NCBI GenBank assembly: GCA_905197435.1
Contig: CAJJYX010000082.1
Span: forward strand, 1-13,328
DNA: 13,328 bases
Direction of reading: 5' to 3'
Origin: an uncultured Bacteroides sp.
GTDB taxonomy: Bacteria; Bacteroidota; Bacteroidia; Bacteroidales; Bacteroidaceae
In this document: positions 1-6,673 of the stretch, in pieces
Layout of the letters: each line of letters starts with the position of its first letter
Position numbering within the stretch: the stretch's first letter is position 1
Position numbers and translations under genes: made by a program
Notes under the pieces: model-generated
What the model saw: the letters and a program-made list of their open reading frames with translations, nothing else
The model's database searches: none
What the model was told of the DNA's origin: nothing

Positions 1-1268
1 TTGTGGAACTGCAAAACAAATATGCCAAAAGCACCGGTATTTCGAACCTTAAAATCAAATACAACAACGTTATCGGCTATTTTATCGAAGTGCAGAGCAA
101 GTTTGCCGCCGAAATGCTGGAAAACAAAGAGTTCATTCACCGTCAGTCGGTTTTGAACGCTTCGCGTTTTACCACGGTCGAACTGGCCGATTTGGAAAAT
201 AAAATCCGCGGTGCGGCCGACAAGGCGCTGGCGATGGAAATTGAAATATTCAACAATCTGGTTCAGGACGTCACGATTGCTTCCGATGACATTTCGCGCA
301 CGGCCAAGGCGCTGGCGGAGCTTGACGTCGGCGCGGCTTTGTCCGATTTGGCCGTCGAAAAAAACTACTGCCGTCCGGTTCTGGACAATTCTCTGGTCTT
401 TGACGTGGCAGACGGGCGCCATCCGGTTGTCGAAGAGGCGATAGAGCGTGACCATGCCGGCGCTTTTGTCGGCAACGACTGCTGCCTGAGCGACGACAGT
501 TCGCTGATTTGGCTGCTGACCGGTCCGAACATGGCCGGTAAGTCGACTTTCCTGCGGCAGAACGCCATCATTGCCGTTATGGCGCAGATGGGCTCCTTTG
601 TTCCCTGCAAAAGCGCGCATATCGGCGTTATCGACAAGATTTTTTCCCGTGTCGGCGCTTCGGACGATTTGGCGCGCGGCCGTTCGACCTTTATGGTTGA
701 GATGGTCGAAACCGCCAGCATTCTGAATCAGGCGGATGAACGCTCGTTTGTCATTCTTGATGAAATCGGCCGCGGTACGGCGACTTTTGACGGTCTGTCG
801 ATAGCTTGGGCAGTCATTGAACATCTGCATGAAAAAAACCGCTGCCGGGCATTGTTTGCCACGCATTACCACGAGCTGACCTCGCTGACTTCCAAACTAA
901 ACCGTATGTCGCTGCACTGCATGAAAATCAAAGAGTTCAACGACGAAGTCGTTTTTCTGCATGAGGTTATTCCCGGCGCCGCCGACCGTTCTTACGGCAT
1001 TCACGTTGCCAAGCTGGCCGGTTTGCCGTCGGTGGTTATCAAACGCGCCGAACAGGTTTTGGACGCCCTTGAACACGACAAGAAAAACCAGAAGATAAAT
1101 GATCTGGCCGACGATTTGCCGCTTTTTGCCTCTGTGCAGAAAAAGGTCGCGGAAGAGGAAGTCGAACGCTTTTCGCCGGTGGAGGAGGCTTTGGAAGCCG
1201 TTAATCCCGATGAGCTGACGCCGCGCGAAGCGCTGGAAAAACTTTATGAACTCAAGGCTCTCATTTAG
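1..1268 (+). CDS. mutS: DNA mismatch repair ATPase MutS, C-terminal half (5' truncated by window)
   Basis: MutS recognises mismatches and small loops and uses ATP to recruit MutL. About 421 residues are visible, starting in the lever/clamp region ('[15 protein letters not shown]'). They continue through the complete ATPase domain: Walker A '[10 protein letters not shown]', Walker B '[11 protein letters not shown]', and 'FATHYHELT' after it. The C-terminal tail ends '[17 protein letters not shown]'. Family members are usually about 850-900 residues, so roughly half lies left of the window, and the GTG at position 3 is internal, not a start. The wording '[13 protein letters not shown]' and '[19 protein letters not shown]' is that of alphaproteobacterial MutS1; Bacteroidetes MutS normally has 'GRGTSTYDG' here. 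Stop is TAG. The family is certain; the alphaproteobacterial assignment is from memory of the family. Confidence 0.96.
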   Translation, partial: VELQNKYAKSTGISNLKIKYNNVIGYFIEVQSKFAAEMLENKEFIHRQSVLNASRFTTVELADLENKIRGAADKALAMEIEIFNNLVQDVTIASDDISRTAKALAELDVGAALSDLAVEKNYCRPVLDNSLVFDVADGRHPVVEEAIERDHAGAFVGNDCCLSDDSSLIWLLTGPNMAGKSTFLRQNAIIAVMAQMGSFVPCKSAHIGVIDKIFSRVGASDDLARGRSTFMVEMVETASILNQADERSFVILDEIGRGTATFDGLSIAWAVIEHLHEKNRCRALFATHYHELTSLTSKLNRMSLHCMKIKEFNDEVVFLHEVIPGAADRSYGIHVAKLAGLPSVVIKRAEQVLDALEHDKKNQKINDLADDLPLFASVQKKVAEEEVERFSPVEEALEAVNPDELTPREALEKLYELKALI

Positions 1269-1298
1269 ATAAACATTGACAAAAGGGAAAATTTGCGC

Positions 1299-1317
1299 CA
1301 CTCTCCCGCTCAGAGTG
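1299..1317 (+). other. Small hairpin after mutS
   Basis: A 6-bp perfect inverted repeat (CACTCT, 7-nt loop, AGAGTG) lies 31 bp after the mutS stop. No T-run follows, so it is not a convincing intrinsic terminator. It may be a 3'-end stabilising hairpin or chance. Confidence 0.25.
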
Positions 1318-1356
1318 AATAAGTATTCTATTGTATAATTTTAAACTTTATTTTGT

Positions 1357-2202
1357 ATGGAAACAAAAAATAAAATCGTACGCTATTCTGAAAGTTTCAG
1401 AACAGATAGCGAGATTAAAGAGCCATGGCATTATAAAAGCATGGAAAGAACGGTTGACGGTGTTTATGTCGTGCCTGAAATTTACATCCCTCTTCATCGG
1501 TCTTTCGGTCAACGAATTACCCAAAAGGAGGCGGAAGCAATCTGTTCAGAATATGGTCTGAGTTTTCCGAGCCGCGAAGAGATAGAGATGCTTGAAGTTG
1601 CTTATGATGCCGCAAAATCGCAGTTCTCTGAGATTCCAGAATATACGGATTGCTGGACTTCGGATGGTGCCGCAAGGGATGAAACGGAAAGAAAATTTCT
1701 GATTTTATTTTGCTATGAAGCCGGAACCGTAAAGCTAATTAAGCATCGCTATGTGCTGGTAGATGAGAAAGAGTTATACCAATATGTTTTGGGTATTTGG
1801 CTGAGGCCGTCTCCAGAACTGCTCTTAGGAGATAAATTTTCCAATCTCTTTCAGACCCAAGACCATGACTTGTTTTTGCAAAAAGAGCAAAAACTCACTT
1901 ATGTTGGTGGATGTAATGGGATATGGTATGATGAAATCATTTTGAGCAGCACGGGGCTTTATCAATATGTAGATGGCGAAATGCGTTGTCTGGTAAAAGT
2001 TGATGAAAGTTGCGAAGAGCATAATAACTCAAATTACGGACATCAGGAATGGATTGTTTGGGAAGGAATAATGCCGGACGGCGAGGTCGTTTGTACGTTC
2101 AAAACCTATGACTGGTGCGATGACGGCGAACAGACAAATGAAAGTGCGGTTGAAAAGCGTTTCCGCAAAGATGGACAAGGCCTCTATCAGCCTTGTAAGT
2201 GA
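1357..2202 (+). CDS. Uncharacterised protein, 281 residues
   Basis: I do not recognise this protein. It has no signal peptide and no membrane segment, is rich in aromatic and acidic residues, and looks cytosolic. Residues about 58-103 hold a 'FPSREEIEML' stretch followed by 'CWTSD', a spacing reminiscent of DUF1566/formylglycine-enzyme-like C-type-lectin folds ('LPTREE...YWTS'). This resemblance is weak. The C-terminal half (about 170-281) has Trp/Tyr/Gly-rich strands ending in a Cys-containing tail. By eye the DNA is more AT-rich than mutS, so it may be an acquired gene. It lies 88 bp after mutS and is closed by a clear terminator, so it is probably its own unit. ATG 1357 is chosen because the frame is open from there with coding-like composition; no clear Shine-Dalgarno is seen, and ATG 1441 is an alternative. 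Confidence 0.75.
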   Translation: METKNKIVRYSESFRTDSEIKEPWHYKSMERTVDGVYVVPEIYIPLHRSFGQRITQKEAEAICSEYGLSFPSREEIEMLEVAYDAAKSQFSEIPEYTDCWTSDGAARDETERKFLILFCYEAGTVKLIKHRYVLVDEKELYQYVLGIWLRPSPELLLGDKFSNLFQTQDHDLFLQKEQKLTYVGGCNGIWYDEIILSSTGLYQYVDGEMRCLVKVDESCEEHNNSNYGHQEWIVWEGIMPDGEVVCTFKTYDWCDDGEQTNESAVEKRFRKDGQGLYQPCK

Positions 2203-2220
2203 AAATATAACCGATTTAAG

Positions 2221-2255
2221 AAAAGCTCCCGATTTGTTTCGCGGAGCTTTTTCTT
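2221..2255 (+). terminator. Rho-independent terminator after the unknown gene
   Basis: Nine-bp perfect stem AAAAGCTCC / GGAGCTTTT (2221-2229 with 2243-2251), a 13-nt loop, then a T-rich tail (TTCTT). It sits 18 bp after the stop of the 281-residue gene and separates it from rplM. Confidence 0.8.
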
Positions 2256-2347
2256 ATAATGAGCATAAAGAAAGCAAAAACAAGACGTTAATGAACGGTA
2301 TTATAATACCTCTGATTAGTTTGTTGAAAAAAAACGATTTTTTATTG

Positions 2348-2375
2348 TTGACATTCATGTTTATTCCTGTATATT
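2348..2375 (+). promoter_or_regulatory. Sigma70-type promoter for rplM
   Basis: A perfect TTGACA (2348-2353), a 16-nt spacer and TATATT (2370-2375). The start codon is 41 nt after the -10 box. This is the proteobacterial form, not the Bacteroides TAnnTTTG form found in front of genes in the right part. It therefore supports a proteobacterial origin of the DNA left of the rplM junction. Confidence 0.7.
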
Positions 2376-2415
2376 CGTTTCGAATTCAATAACCATCTTT
2401 ATAAGAGAGATAAAT

Positions 2416-2862
2416 ATGAACACTTACGCAACAAAACCGTCTGACATTGAAAGAAAATGGTATGTCGTTGACGCCGAAGGTGTTGTTCTGGGTCGTATGG
2501 CAGCTCAGATTGCCAAAATTCTGCAGGGCAAAAACAAGCCTTCCTATGTTCCGAACCTGGACTGCGGCGACTATGTCGTTGTTATCAATGCCGACAAAGT
2601 AAAATTAACCGGTAACAAATGGAATGACAAGGTATATCTGTCATATACAGGCTATCCCGGCGGTCAGAGAGAAATCACTCCTGCTCGTTTGCAGGCAAAA
2701 CCGAACGGTGATGACAAGTTGCTGAGAAAAGTAGTAAAGGGTATGTTGCCTAAGAACAAATTGGGCGCACAATTGCTGGGCAATATGTATGTATATGCCG
2801 GCAACGAGCATAAACATGATGCTCAGAACCCGAAATTGATTGATATTAACGTACTTAAATAA
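2416..2862 (+). CDS. rplM: 50S ribosomal protein L13, apparently chimeric between two phyla
   Basis: L13 is an early-assembly protein of the large ribosomal subunit. The frame is intact at 148 residues, with the family motifs 'DCGDYVVVINADKVKLTGNK', 'YTGYPGGQRE', 'GMLPKN' and 'YVYAGNEHKHDAQNP'. The N-terminal part (residues 1-65) starts 'MNTYATKPSDIERKWYVVDAEG', as in proteobacterial L13, and lacks the N-terminal extension ('MDTLSYKTISANKATV' type) usual in Bacteroides. From about 'WNDKVYLSYTGYPGGQREITPARL' to the end it has Bacteroidetes wording ('LLRKVVKGMLPKNKLGAQLLGN'). The switch falls near 2590-2650, in a conserved stretch. A weak Shine-Dalgarno (AAGAGAG, 2403-2409) precedes ATG 2416. 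rpsI follows after 6 bp. Being L13 is certain; being a hybrid is inference. Confidence 0.93.
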   Translation: MNTYATKPSDIERKWYVVDAEGVVLGRMAAQIAKILQGKNKPSYVPNLDCGDYVVVINADKVKLTGNKWNDKVYLSYTGYPGGQREITPARLQAKPNGDDKLLRKVVKGMLPKNKLGAQLLGNMYVYAGNEHKHDAQNPKLIDINVLK

Positions 2863-2868
2863 GAGATA

Positions 2869-3255
2869 ATGGAAGTAGTAAATGCATTAGGCAGACGTAA
2901 AAGTGCGATTGCACGTATTTTCGTAAGCGAAGGTACCGGAAAGATTACTATTAATAAGAGAGACCTCGCAGAGTACTTTCCATCAAGCATTCTTCAGTAT
3001 GTAGTTAAGCAGCCGTTGAACAAGCTGGGTGTTGCTGAAAAGTACGACATCAAAGTTAACCTTTGCGGTGGCGGTTTCACCGGACAGTCTCAGGCTTTGC
3101 GTCTGGCAATTGCCCGCGCATTGGTGAAGATTAATGCAGAGGATAAGGCTGTTCTTCGTTCTGAAGGCTTCATGACTCGCGATCCTCGTTCTGTTGAACG
3201 TAAGAAACCGGGACAGCCGAAAGCTCGTCGTAGATTCCAGTTCAGTAAACGTTAA
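2869..3255 (+). CDS. rpsI: 30S ribosomal protein S9
   Basis: S9 is a small-subunit head protein whose C-terminal tail reaches the P-site tRNA. The 128 residues show the family start 'NALGRRKSAIARI', the central 'GGGFTGQSQALRLAIARAL' and the basic C-terminal tail 'DPRSVERKKPGQPKARRRFQFSKR'. The final Lys-Arg is typical of S9. The length is normal. It begins 6 bp after the L13 stop, so the two are cotranscribed, as in most bacteria. The wording fits Bacteroidetes. Confidence 0.98.
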   Translation: MEVVNALGRRKSAIARIFVSEGTGKITINKRDLAEYFPSSILQYVVKQPLNKLGVAEKYDIKVNLCGGGFTGQSQALRLAIARALVKINAEDKAVLRSEGFMTRDPRSVERKKPGQPKARRRFQFSKR

Positions 3256-3427
3256 GAGTTGGAGAACGGTTGGGGCGGACAAGTTGCTTAATTCTCGACT
3301 TTCACCTCTCAACTCTCAACTGAAAAGGCGTTTAGTATCTAAACTACCGGGACTCTTCAGATTCAGACTACCCGGCGGTTGGTTTAGAAGAAACAAAAAA
3401 GAAAGTAAACGATTAATTTAAAAGAAA
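3256..3427 (+). promoter_or_regulatory. Structured spacer between rpsI and rpsB
   Basis: This 172-bp gap has two fold-back elements. AGAGTTG just after the rpsI stop can pair with CAACTCT near 3311, whose surroundings repeat CTCTCAACTCTCAACT. A second hairpin pairs CTAAAC (3339-3344) with GTTTAG (3382-3387) and CCGGG (3347-3351) with CCCGG (3371-3375). No TAnnTTTG promoter is visible, so rpsB is probably read through from upstream. The structure could be a leader for S2 control, a partial terminator or an RNA processing site; none is proven. Confidence 0.45.
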
Positions 3428-4264
3428 ATGTCTAGAACAAATTTTGATACATTATTGGAAGCCGGTTGCCACTTCGGTCACTTGAAAAGAAAGTGGAACC
3501 CTGCAATGGCTCCTTACATCTTCATGGAGCGCAATGGTATTCATATCATTGACCTCAACAAGACGGTTGCTAAAATTGACGAAGCTGCTGAAGCTTTGAA
3601 GCAAATCGCTAAATCAGGAAAGAAAGTCCTGTTTGTTGCTACTAAAAAACAAGCTAAGCAGGTGGTTGCCGATAAGGCTGCATCTGTAAATATGCCTTAT
3701 GTAATCGAGCGTTGGCCGGGTGGTATGTTGACTAACTTCCCGACTATCCGTAAGGCTGTCAAGAAGATGGCTACCATCGACAAACTGACAAGCGACGGTA
3801 CCTATTCAAACCTCTCCAAAAGAGAAATTCTGCAGATTTCACGTCAACGTGCCAAGTTGGACAAGACTTTGGGCTCTATCGCTGACTTGACTCGTCTGCC
3901 GTCTGCTCTGTTCGTTATCGACGTAATGAAGGAAAACATCGCAGTTCGCGAAGCCAACCGTCTGGGAATCCCCGTATTCGGTATCGTTGATACAAACTCT
4001 GATCCTACGAACATTGATTTCGTAATCCCGGCAAATGATGACGCCACCAAGTCTATAGAGGTTATTCTCGATGCTTGCTGCGCTGCTATGCAGGAAGGTC
4101 TGGAAGAGCGTAAGGCTGAAAAGGTAGACATGGAAGCTGCCGGCGAAGCTCCTGCCAATAAAGGCAAGAAGAAAGCTACAAAAGCAAGACTCGACAAGTC
4201 CGACGAGGAAGCAATCAACGCTGCTAAGGCTGCTGCTTTCATGAAGGAAGACGAAGAGGCTTAA
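3428..4264 (+). CDS. rpsB: 30S ribosomal protein S2
   Basis: S2 binds late to the small subunit, helps dock S1-type function, and is needed for initiation. The 278 residues carry the family motifs 'AGCHFGHLKRKWNPAMAPYIF', 'GIHIIDLNKT', 'VLFVATKKQAK', 'ERWPGGMLTNFPTIRK' and 'VVDTNSDP'-type 'GIVDTNSDPTNIDFVIPANDDA'. The core ends near residue 225 and is followed by a tail rich in Lys, Ala and Glu that is probably disordered. It is followed by tsf, the classic rpsB-tsf pair, but with a 152-bp spacer holding a long hairpin. Confidence 0.98.
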   Translation: MSRTNFDTLLEAGCHFGHLKRKWNPAMAPYIFMERNGIHIIDLNKTVAKIDEAAEALKQIAKSGKKVLFVATKKQAKQVVADKAASVNMPYVIERWPGGMLTNFPTIRKAVKKMATIDKLTSDGTYSNLSKREILQISRQRAKLDKTLGSIADLTRLPSALFVIDVMKENIAVREANRLGIPVFGIVDTNSDPTNIDFVIPANDDATKSIEVILDACCAAMQEGLEERKAEKVDMEAAGEAPANKGKKKATKARLDKSDEEAINAAKAAAFMKEDEEA

Positions 4265-4272
4265 TTATATAG

Positions 4273-4387
4273 AAAGTAGTTAGTAGCAAGTAGTTGAGTA
4301 GTAAGTAGAGAAATGTCTGCTTACGTAAGTTGGCAAATGGAGTTTCTTCTACTTACTACTTAACTACTGATTACTAACTACTTTTTT
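4273..4387 (+). terminator. Long imperfect inverted repeat with T-tail between rpsB and tsf
   Basis: The left arm 4273-4313 and right arm 4343-4384 are near-perfect reverse complements. There are 13 matched pairs at the base, a 3x3 internal mismatch, 7 pairs, one G-U pair, then about 13 pairs and a short bulge. The arms are built from short AGTAGT-like units. The roughly 30-nt loop contains the perfect palindrome CTTACGTAAG (4320-4329). A TTTTTT run (4382-4387) overlaps the 3' foot. This has the form of a very long intrinsic terminator or attenuator, placed where it would lower tsf relative to rpsB. It could instead be an RNA-processing hairpin or a mobile intergenic palindrome. Confidence 0.6.
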
Positions 4388-4416
4388 CGTTATTAACAAT
4401 TAAAATAAAAGATATT

Positions 4417-5409
4417 ATGGCTGTAAGTATGGCTGATATAACCAAGCTCCGCAAAATGACGGGTGCTGGTATGATGGATTGCAAGAATGCTTTGACTGAA
4501 GCTGAGGGCGATTTCGACAAGGCAATGGAAATTATCCGTAAGAAAGGACAAGCTGTTGCTGCTAAGCGTTCAGACCGTGAGGCTTCTGAAGGCTGCGTGC
4601 TGGCTAAGAATGCAGGTGACTTTGCAGTTATCATCGCTTTGAAATGTGAGACTGACTTCGTAGCTCAGAATGCTGATTTTGTGAAACTGACTCAAGACAT
4701 TCTGGATCTTGCTGTAGCTAACAAGTGCAAGACTTTGGATGAAGTAAAAGCTTTGCCGATGGGTAACGGTACTGTACAGGATGCTGTAACAGACCGTAGC
4801 GGTATCACTGGTGAGAAAATGGAGTTGGACGGTTACATGACTGTAGAAGGCGCAAGCACAGTAGTCTACAATCACATGAACAGAAACGGTCTCTGCACTA
4901 TCGTTGCTTTCAACAAGGCTGTTGAAGAAGGACTGGCCAAGCAGGTTGCCATGCAGATTGCTGCTATGAACCCGATTGCAGTAGATGAAGACGGTGTATC
5001 CGAGGAAATCAAGCAGAAGGAGATTGAAGTTGCTATTGAAAAGACAAAAGTTGAACAGGTACAGAAGGCTGTGGAGGCTGCTTTGAAGAAAGCCGGCATC
5101 AATCCGGCTCACGTGGATAGCGAAGACCACATGGAAAGCAACATGGCCAAAGGCTGGATTACTGCTGAAGACGTAGCAAAGGCAAAGGAAATCATTGCCA
5201 CTGTTTCTGCTGAGAAAGCTGCACATCTGCCTGAACAGATGATTCAGAATATTGCTAAGGGTCGTCTTGGCAAATTCTTGAAAGAAGTTTGCTTGCTGAA
5301 CCAGGAGGACATCATGGACGGCAAGAAGACTGTTAGAGAAGTATTGAAGGAGGCTGATCCTGAATTGAAGGTTGTTGACTTCAAACGCTTCACTTTGCGT
5401 GCTGAATAA
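4417..5409 (+). CDS. tsf: Translation elongation factor Ts
   Basis: EF-Ts is the guanine nucleotide exchange factor that reloads EF-Tu with GTP. It is 330 residues long. The N-terminal UBA-like domain is 'ADITKLRKMTGAGMMDCKNALTEAEGDFDKAMEIIRKKG'. The signature 'ETDFVAQN' (Thr79-Asn85) contains the Asp-Phe pair that inserts near the EF-Tu magnesium site. The core subdomains follow, then the C-terminal module 'RLGKFLKEVCLLNQ...VDFKRFTLRAE'. ATG 4417 is taken as start; the second Met at residue 5 ('MADITK') is an alternative that matches many homologues. A strong terminator follows. Confidence 0.98.
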   Translation: MAVSMADITKLRKMTGAGMMDCKNALTEAEGDFDKAMEIIRKKGQAVAAKRSDREASEGCVLAKNAGDFAVIIALKCETDFVAQNADFVKLTQDILDLAVANKCKTLDEVKALPMGNGTVQDAVTDRSGITGEKMELDGYMTVEGASTVVYNHMNRNGLCTIVAFNKAVEEGLAKQVAMQIAAMNPIAVDEDGVSEEIKQKEIEVAIEKTKVEQVQKAVEAALKKAGINPAHVDSEDHMESNMAKGWITAEDVAKAKEIIATVSAEKAAHLPEQMIQNIAKGRLGKFLKEVCLLNQEDIMDGKKTVREVLKEADPELKVVDFKRFTLRAE

Positions 5410-5434
5410 TTTCGCTTAGAAACGATTCTATAAG

Positions 5435-5483
5435 AAGAAGTGGTTGTACATGGAAATAAATCCTGTACGGCCACTTCTTTTTG
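5435..5483 (+). terminator. Rho-independent terminator after tsf
   Basis: AAGAAGTGG (5435-5443) pairs with CCACTTCTT (5471-5479). The stem continues through a G-T/T-G step to GTACA (5446-5450) with TGTAC (5464-5468) and GGA with TCC. A TTTTT run (5478-5482) follows. It ends the ribosomal protein/EF-Ts unit and also lies near the 3' end of the oppositely oriented SUI1 gene. Confidence 0.88.
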
Positions 5484-5518
5484 TATCTTTCCGGTTGTTG
5501 TGGAGCGAATAACTGCAT

Positions 5519-5866
5519 TTATCCCACGGGCTTGGTCTGCGTATATCCTTCTGATTTCAGCAGTTCGATGACTCTCTGTTTGAAGTCGCCTTGTACAATG
5601 ATTTCTCCGTCTTTGGCGCTTCCGCCTACTCCGCATTTACTTTTCAGCAATTTGCCCAGTTCCTTCAAATCGTTGTCGGTACCCACGAAGCCGGTGACAA
5701 GGGTGACGACTTTGCCGCCCCGGTTCTTACGGTCCAGTTGCACGCGCAGGCGTTGTTGTGCAGAGGGAAGGGTAGTCTGCTCCTCCTCCTCATTCATCTC
5801 ATAGTTATAGTCCGGGTTGGTAGAATAGACTACATTCAACCGTTCTTTCCAATCATTGTTCTTCAT
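5519..5866 (-). CDS. SUI1/eIF1-like translation factor (YciH family)
   Basis: This is a bacterial homologue of eukaryotic eIF1. YciH proteins bind the 30S subunit and affect fidelity of initiation. From ATG 5866 it is 115 residues long. An acidic N-terminal stretch ('YNYEMNEEEEQT', residues 20-31) is followed by the SUI1 domain: 'RVQLDRKNRGGKVVTLVTGF' (41-60), 'LGKLLKSKCGVGGSAKDGEIIVQGDF' (70-95) and 'VIELLKSEGYTQTKPVG' at the end. The frame is open further upstream, but the Met at 5866 fits the family length and a well-formed promoter lies between it and the upstream Mets. It is divergent from rex. Confidence 0.93.
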   Translation of the reverse strand: MKNNDWKERLNVVYSTNPDYNYEMNEEEEQTTLPSAQQRLRVQLDRKNRGGKVVTLVTGFVGTDNDLKELGKLLKSKCGVGGSAKDGEIIVQGDFKQRVIELLKSEGYTQTKPVG

Positions 5867-5887
5867 ACTTCTTTCTTTTAGACTTCC

Positions 5888-5918
5888 CAAAAGTACGATA
5901 TTATGTGGAATTATGCAA
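5888..5918 (-). promoter_or_regulatory. Bacteroides-type promoter for the SUI1 gene
   Basis: On the minus strand: TTG (complement of 5916-5918), a 20-nt spacer, then TACTTTTG (complement of 5888-5895), a perfect match to TAnnTTTG. The -7 box ends 21 nt before ATG 5866. Confidence 0.75.
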
Positions 5919-5952
5919 TTAGAAATTATGTTAAGCTTTTGTTGCATCCGTA

Positions 5953-5982
5953 TTACTGATTAGAAAAAAAGCACTATTTTTG
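5953..5982 (+). promoter_or_regulatory. Bacteroides-type promoter for rex
   Basis: TATTTTTG (5975-5982) matches the TAnnTTTG -7 box and lies 34 bp before the rex start. The -33 element is weak (TTA at 5953-5955, 19-nt spacer). I see no clear Rex-type palindrome (TTGTGA-like arms) here, so autoregulation is not shown. Confidence 0.5.
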
Positions 5983-6016
5983 CCAATCGCAATATTGAGC
6001 ACTTAAATTAGAAACT

Positions 6017-6673
6017 ATGAGCAGTCCGTTACAGAAAAAAGAAACCATGAAGGTGCCGGAACCTACCTTGCGCCGGCTTCCGTGGTACCTTTCCAATGTA
6101 AAGTTGCTGAAACAAAAAGGAGAACGATTCGTATCATCCACTCAGATTTCCAAAGAAATCAATATTGACGCTTCGCAAATAGCCAAAGACCTTTCGTATG
6201 TCAAAATTTCCGGGCGTACGCGTGTGGGCTATGAAGTGGACACGCTGATAGCCGTACTGGAGGATTTTCTGGGATTTACCAATATGCATAAAGCCTTCCT
6301 GTTCGGAGTGGGAAGTTTGGGTGGCGCCTTGTTGCACGACTCAGGTCTGAGCCATTTCGGTCTGGAGATTGTGGCTGCTTTCGATGTGAAGCCCGAACTG
6401 GTGGGTACAATGTTGAGCGGCATTCCTATTTACCATTCGGATGAGTTCAAACAGAAGATGCAGGAATACAATGTCAATATCGGTGTGCTGACGGTTCCCA
6501 TTGAAATAGCCCAGCAGATAACGGACTCCATGGTAGAGGGCGGCATCAAGGCCGTATGGAACTTCACCCCGTTCCGTATCCGTGTTCCCGAGAACATTGT
6601 CGTTCAGAACACCTCCCTTTATGCCCATCTGGCGGTGATGTTTAACAGACTGAACTTTAACGAAATCAAGTAA
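6017..6673 (+). CDS. rex: Redox-sensing transcriptional repressor Rex
   Basis: Rex represses fermentation and respiration genes. It leaves DNA when NADH rises relative to NAD+. At 218 residues it has the normal length. The N-terminal winged helix (about 12-85) includes 'TLRRLPWYLSNVKLL' and the recognition region 'SSTQISKEINIDASQIAKDLSYVKISGRTRVGYEV'. The Rossmann NAD(H) site is 'GVGSLGGAL' (97-105) with 'AAFDVKPELVG' after it. The C-terminal swapped helix region 'SLYAHLAVMFNRLNF' closes the protein. ATG 6017 is used; Met11 ('MKVPEPTLRRLP') is an alternative. The stop TAA overlaps the next ATG (TAATG), so the downstream hydrolase is probably translationally coupled. Confidence 0.96.
   Translation: MSSPLQKKETMKVPEPTLRRLPWYLSNVKLLKQKGERFVSSTQISKEINIDASQIAKDLSYVKISGRTRVGYEVDTLIAVLEDFLGFTNMHKAFLFGVGSLGGALLHDSGLSHFGLEIVAAFDVKPELVGTMLSGIPIYHSDEFKQKMQEYNVNIGVLTVPIEIAQQITDSMVEGGIKAVWNFTPFRIRVPENIVVQNTSLYAHLAVMFNRLNFNEIK

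Noticed and set aside
1276..1281. TTGACA as a -35 box for the unknown gene
   Set aside because: No -10-like hexamer lies 16-18 bp downstream. A TATAAT at 1334-1339 is too far from it and has no -35 of its own, so neither was listed as a promoter.
4570..5226. Open frame of about 218 codons on the minus strand across tsf
   Set aside because: EF-Ts is certain on the plus strand. The minus-strand product is rich in Ser, Phe, Leu and Cys without a domain, as expected for a shadow.
5920..5982. Rex operator upstream of rex
   Set aside because: TGTTAA and TTGTT words occur, but they do not form the spaced inverted repeat expected for Rex binding.
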